Shown here piece after piece: positions 60,771-64,000 of a stretch of 64,000 nt of DNA. The notes under the pieces are model-generated. The model saw only the letters and a list, made by a program, of their open reading frames with translations, was not told the DNA's origin and did no database searches. This DNA is from an uncultured Ruminiclostridium sp. (GTDB taxonomy: Bacteria > Bacillota > Clostridia > Oscillospirales > Ruminococcaceae): assembly GCA_910579265.1 (NCBI GenBank), contig CAJTTE010000012.1:1-64000 (forward strand), given 5' to 3'. The stretch's first letter is position 1; each line of letters starts with the position of its first letter. The position numbers and the translations under genes were made by a program.

Positions 60771-62810
60771 TTGAATACCGTAATAGATTTTCTCATAGGA
60801 ATACTCGGGTATATAATGCAGGGCTGTTATTATGTTTTAAACAATTACGGCCTAAGCATAATTGCCTTTACTTTGATTACCAAGCTTATTCTTTTTCCGA
60901 TCTCGCTGGTAATTCAGAAAAACTCGATAAAAATGGTTCAGATGCAGCCTCAGATAGATGCTCTGAAGATAAAATATATTGACGATAAGGACAAGCTTAA
61001 CGACGAGCAGGCCGCGCTTTATAAAAAATATAAATACAACCCTTTTCTTGACGCAGTGCCGCTTTTGCTTCAAATCCCCATCGTATTGGGTCTTGTGGGA
61101 GTTATTTACCGTCCCTTGTCATTTGTTATGAATATTGACGGCGGGATCATCAGCCAGCTTAACGATTGGCTTGTAAACACGCTTAATATAACGGACGCGG
61201 ATAATCTTTTCCAATTAGAGATTTTGCAGCAGATTCGCGACGGAGCAGCGGTGCCGGCTTCAATTCCTTCGGATGTCACGGAAATGATACGCGGCTTCAA
61301 TATGGATTTCTGCGGATTTAACCTGGGTCTTACGCCTTCCTTTACGGAAAATCAGATATTGCTGCTGATCCCTTTTTTATCCGGGCTGAGCGCCCTTATT
61401 CTTTGTGTGGTTCAGAACAAGATCAACGTGCTTCAGCTTTCGCAGGGAATGGCAAATAAGGTCATCACTTCCGTGATCATGGTCGCTTTTTCAACTTACT
61501 TTGCTTTTCTTGTTCCCGCAGGAGTAGGGCTTTATTGGATCTTCGGAAACCTTTTCGCTATACCGTCGATGGTTCTTACAAACGTGGTTATGCCGCCTAA
61601 AAAATACATCGATTATGATAATCTGCTTAAAATGAAGGCGCAGAAGCTTATTAAAGAAAAAGAACACAGAAAATATCTCAAAAGAGAAAAAGCAGACTAT
61701 AAGAGATTCTTTTCCGTTAACGGGATGCAGCTTATGATTTATTCGGAGCAAAGCGGTTTTTACAAGTACTATTCCGGAATGATCGACTATATCTGCGATA
61801 AATCCGACATTCAGATTCACTATGTGACAAGCGATCCTAACGATAAGATATTTGACGATGAAAGAGAACAGATACACAGCTATTATGTTGCAAGCGACAG
61901 GTATCTCATACCGCTTTTTATGAAGCTTGACAGTGATATGTGTATCATGACTATGCCGGATCTTCAGAAATATCATATCAAACGTTCAAAGGTAAGAGAT
62001 GATATCGAGTACGTATATGTCGTTCACGGAGTAGGCAGCAACGCGATGTGTCTGAGAAAGGGCGCTCTGGATTGGTACGACACGGTATTCTGTCCCACTA
62101 CCGACAGCGAAAGCGAAATCAGGGAGATGGAGGAGCTTTACAACACGAAGGCAAAGACTCTTATTGAAGCGGGATACATGCTTATTGACGAAATGATCGA
62201 AAAATATGAACGGTCCGAGAAAAAAGAAAACAATCCTCCGAAAATTCTTATTGCGCCGTCGTGGCAGCCCGATAATATAATAGATTCCTGCGCGGAAGAG
62301 CTTCTGGATCAGCTAAGCAAAACCGACTATGAAATAATCCTGAGACCTCATCCTCAGATGGTAAGGCATTATCCGGAAAAATTCGAGGAGCTGCACAAAA
62401 AATATGACGGAACCAATATAGAGGTCCAGACAGACTTTTCTTCAAATAATCCCGTTATGGAGGCAGATGTGCTTATAACGGACTGGTCCGATATTTCTTT
62501 TGAATTCGCATTTACCACCAAAAGACCGGTACTTTTTATTGATACCCCGATGAAGGTCATGAACCCTGAATATGATAAAATAAAAACCGCCCCTATCAAT
62601 CTCACACTAAGAAATGTTATTGGAAAGGCTCTTAAGCCGGATCAGCTCGATCAGGTCAACGGTGTTATTTCCGAGTTTATATCAAACAGGGAAGCATATT
62701 GTAAAACAATAACGGATACTCTTAATCAACGGGTCTTTAATGTGGGAAGGAGCAGTATAATTTACGGAAGGTATGTTATAAAAAAGCTTTCCGCAAAAAA
62801 ACATCGGTAA
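60771..62810 (+). CDS. YidC/Oxa1 insertase fused to CDP-glycerol glycerophosphotransferase
   Basis: A 679-residue fusion. Residues 1-285 are a YidC/Oxa1 core with five TM: GLSIIAFTLITKLILFPISL (a Lys where many have Arg in TM1), the cytosolic hairpin QPQIDALKIKYIDD, PLLLQIPIVLGL, then the rest. After a charged linker (KLIKEKEHRKYLKREKADYK) residues about 315-670 match the TagF/TarF glycerophosphotransferase family: VVHGVGSNAMCLRKGALDWYD, LIAPSWQPDN, IILRPHPQM, VLITDWSDISFEFAFTTKRPVLFIDTP. The start is TTG 60,771 with GGAGGG 6 nt upstream. Both halves keep their key motifs. A full-length YidC elsewhere should do normal insertion; this one looks dedicated to polymer assembly. Confidence 0.87.
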   Translation: MNTVIDFLIGILGYIMQGCYYVLNNYGLSIIAFTLITKLILFPISLVIQKNSIKMVQMQPQIDALKIKYIDDKDKLNDEQAALYKKYKYNPFLDAVPLLLQIPIVLGLVGVIYRPLSFVMNIDGGIISQLNDWLVNTLNITDADNLFQLEILQQIRDGAAVPASIPSDVTEMIRGFNMDFCGFNLGLTPSFTENQILLLIPFLSGLSALILCVVQNKINVLQLSQGMANKVITSVIMVAFSTYFAFLVPAGVGLYWIFGNLFAIPSMVLTNVVMPPKKYIDYDNLLKMKAQKLIKEKEHRKYLKREKADYKRFFSVNGMQLMIYSEQSGFYKYYSGMIDYICDKSDIQIHYVTSDPNDKIFDDEREQIHSYYVASDRYLIPLFMKLDSDMCIMTMPDLQKYHIKRSKVRDDIEYVYVVHGVGSNAMCLRKGALDWYDTVFCPTTDSESEIREMEELYNTKAKTLIEAGYMLIDEMIEKYERSEKKENNPPKILIAPSWQPDNIIDSCAEELLDQLSKTDYEIILRPHPQMVRHYPEKFEELHKKYDGTNIEVQTDFSSNNPVMEADVLITDWSDISFEFAFTTKRPVLFIDTPMKVMNPEYDKIKTAPINLTLRNVIGKALKPDQLDQVNGVISEFISNREAYCKTITDTLNQRVFNVGRSSIIYGRYVIKKLSAKKHR

Positions 62811-62969
62811 AACGGTAAATGACGTCATTTATAACACAGGCATCAAGACATAAGCCGTCTAAACGGTTCTTTATCTAAAACCGTTAGTGACATTATCAAT
62901 CCTGATCTTGCTGACAGGCATCGGTAAAAACGGCTTTTAAAAATAATGTGATTTTTTGAAAACAGGCCA

Positions 62970-62998
62970 TTGAAAGCCAGCGGAAAATGTGATATAGT
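62970..62998 (+). promoter_or_regulatory. Promoter of the methyltransferase gene
   Basis: TTGAAA (62,970-62,975), 17 nt, TATAGT (62,993-62,998). An upstream in-frame TTG start coincides with the -35, which supports translation from ATG 63,030. Confidence 0.65.
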
Positions 62999-63029
62999 AT
63001 ACAATGGAGAAAGCGAAGGGGACAGCGAT

Positions 63030-63758
63030 ATGAGTAACAACTGGAAGGATATATGGTCAAACAGAGTCGATATCGATAACGTTGATATAGAGCAGCTGAA
63101 AAGAAATCCTAAGGAAATGTTCCTGTTTATGAAAAAAATAAACGGATTTGATATCGTTGAAGGCGGTATTACCTATGATTCGTTTATAAATCAGCACAAG
63201 AAGCTGGCCGAAAAGCTCAATCACAGAAATAAATGCTCAAGTGTTTTTGAAATAGGCTGCGGAAGCGGCGGAAATCTTTATCTTTTTTCTCTTTCCGGTT
63301 ATCAGGTAGGAGGAATAGATTATTCTCAAAATCTTCTGGATTTTGCGGACAAGGCTGTGGATAAGGATAAGGTTCTGGAGCTTATTTGTGACGATGCGGT
63401 AAACGTAAGCACGGATATAAGATACGACGCAGGTTTTTCCAACAGTGTTTTCTCTTATTTTTCCGATTACGGATATGCGGAAGGCGTTCTTGAGAAAATG
63501 ATCGAAAAATGCAGGTACAGTATTGTTCTTATTGACGTTCACAACCTCGATAAGAAGCAGGAGTTTCTTGATTTCAGAAGAAAAATGATCGAAAATTACG
63601 ATGAAAAGTACAGCGGACTGCCTAAGCTTTTTTATCCTAAAAGCTTTTTTGACGACATTGCCAAAAGGCATAATCTGGATGTTGAATTTTATGATTCCGA
63701 TGTAGAGGGATACTGGAATAATCCGTATATTTACAATGTCTGTTTTTATAAAAAATAA
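63030..63758 (+). CDS. SAM-dependent methyltransferase
   Basis: A 242-residue class I methyltransferase. SVFEIGCGSGGNLYLFSLSG near 68-88 is motif I, then YQVGGIDYSQNLLDFADKAV with the acidic end of strand 2, LICDDAVNV, and FSNSVFSYFSDYGYAEGVLE. The acceptor is unknown; its position after the polymer-assembly genes suggests it could methylate a surface sugar or polyol (inference). GAAGGGGA lies 8 nt before ATG 63,030. It has a separate promoter and a terminator after it. Confidence 0.82.
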   Translation: MSNNWKDIWSNRVDIDNVDIEQLKRNPKEMFLFMKKINGFDIVEGGITYDSFINQHKKLAEKLNHRNKCSSVFEIGCGSGGNLYLFSLSGYQVGGIDYSQNLLDFADKAVDKDKVLELICDDAVNVSTDIRYDAGFSNSVFSYFSDYGYAEGVLEKMIEKCRYSIVLIDVHNLDKKQEFLDFRRKMIENYDEKYSGLPKLFYPKSFFDDIAKRHNLDVEFYDSDVEGYWNNPYIYNVCFYKK

Positions 63759-63804
63759 GAGGCCGGCGCATAGATGTTACAGTATAAACCGTTATACGGG
63801 CAAA

Positions 63805-63840
63805 TACCGCACAAATTTCGTTTTGTGCGGTTTGATTTTT
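63805..63840 (+). terminator. Terminator of the methyltransferase gene
   Basis: A stem ACCGCACAAA/TTTGTGCGGT (63,806-63,831) is followed by TTGATTTTT. Confidence 0.8.
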
Positions 63841-63866
63841 GAATGGGGCAAAATGAGGTAGATATG

Positions 63867-64000
63867 ATGATAAAAAACAAAGATATATATAAAAGAGCGC
63901 TTCGTCTGGCAGTGCCGATGATGATACAAAACGGAATCACCAATATGGTTGGTCTGGTGGATAATGTTATGGTGGGGAGCCTCGGAAGCGAAGCCATTAC
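63867..64000 (+). CDS. MATE family transporter, 5' part only
   Basis: The first 44 residues of a multidrug/polymer flippase of the MATE family: IYKRALRLAVPMMIQNGITN followed by MVGLVDNVMVGSLGSEAIT, the usual N-terminal signature. The gene runs off the window. GAGGT lies 7 nt before ATG 63,867; an ATG directly before it is also possible. Role in the adjacent surface-polymer module cannot be judged. Confidence 0.85.
   Translation, partial: MIKNKDIYKRALRLAVPMMIQNGITNMVGLVDNVMVGSLGSEAI

Overview
The window reads as chromosomal DNA from a low-to-moderate GC, Gram-positive anaerobe of the Clostridia, most like a gut or rumen Oscillospiraceae/Ruminococcus relative. This rests on consensus sigma-A promoters (TTGACA, 16-17 nt, TATAAT), strong GGAGG ribosome sites, a T-box leader before leuA, lipoprotein-type secreted enzymes, plant beta-glucan hydrolases and an NxNTG-type cell-surface tail. 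No plasmid or phage backbone is visible. Species assignment is inference.

Layout. 0.8-7.4 kb: aspS, a TPR/DUF1266 protein, an AraC-type regulator with a long C-terminal tail, and a TatD nuclease. 8-14.3 kb: a beta-glucan locus with a secreted GH5 lipoprotein, a sugar-binding lipoprotein, a cytosolic GH5 and a divergent GH16 lichenase without signal peptide, then an AraC regulator. 14.4-18.7 kb: an unknown protein, a small surface protein and a GH35 beta-galactosidase. 20-23.3 kb: ilvBNC. 23.6-27.4 kb: a MacA-like adaptor and a large FtsX permease with no ATPase. 27.7-33.4 kb: TtcA-like and CCA-enzyme-like proteins, a Ser/Phe-rich protein, a GT-like DUF6734 protein and an M23/LysM/G5 peptidase. 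34.5-38.3 kb: a TetR-ABC ATPase-permease operon with a visible operator, and a CPBP protease. 38.4-43.9 kb: a frameshifted double DUF305 gene, an epimerase/acyl-CoA ligase fusion, and leuA behind a T-box. 44-48.4 kb: an ECF sigma factor with a 390-residue extra domain, a split TSUP exporter, a zinc-protease-like protein, a small structured RNA and DUF1292. 48.6-49.5 kb: a gene-free transcription unit with its own promoter and terminator, best read as a large structured noncoding RNA. 50-57 kb: decaying tandem DUF5104 lipoproteins, a frameshifted gene, a lipoprotein, an ABC exporter pair and tRNA-Leu(UAG). 57.3-64 kb: a GNAT remnant, a MITE, and a module with an LtaS-like sulfatase, a small YIDPATT protein, a YidC insertase fused to a TagF-like glycerophosphotransferase, a SAM methyltransferase and the start of a MATE transporter.

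How it works together. The GH5/GH16/SBP genes make a mixed-linkage beta-glucan capture-and-degradation set under a nearby AraC protein. ilvBNC and leuA feed branched-chain amino acid synthesis, with leuA under tRNA control. The last module looks like a surface glycerophosphate-polymer assembly line in which insertase and polymerase are one polypeptide.

The two strongest candidates for something undescribed are the ~0.82-kb noncoding RNA unit (48,645-49,500) and the YidC-TagF module (58.2-63.8 kb). A family of four-hairpin repeats (11.2 kb and 33.5-33.9 kb) is a third. Nothing here was checked against a database; family names come from recognition of motifs.
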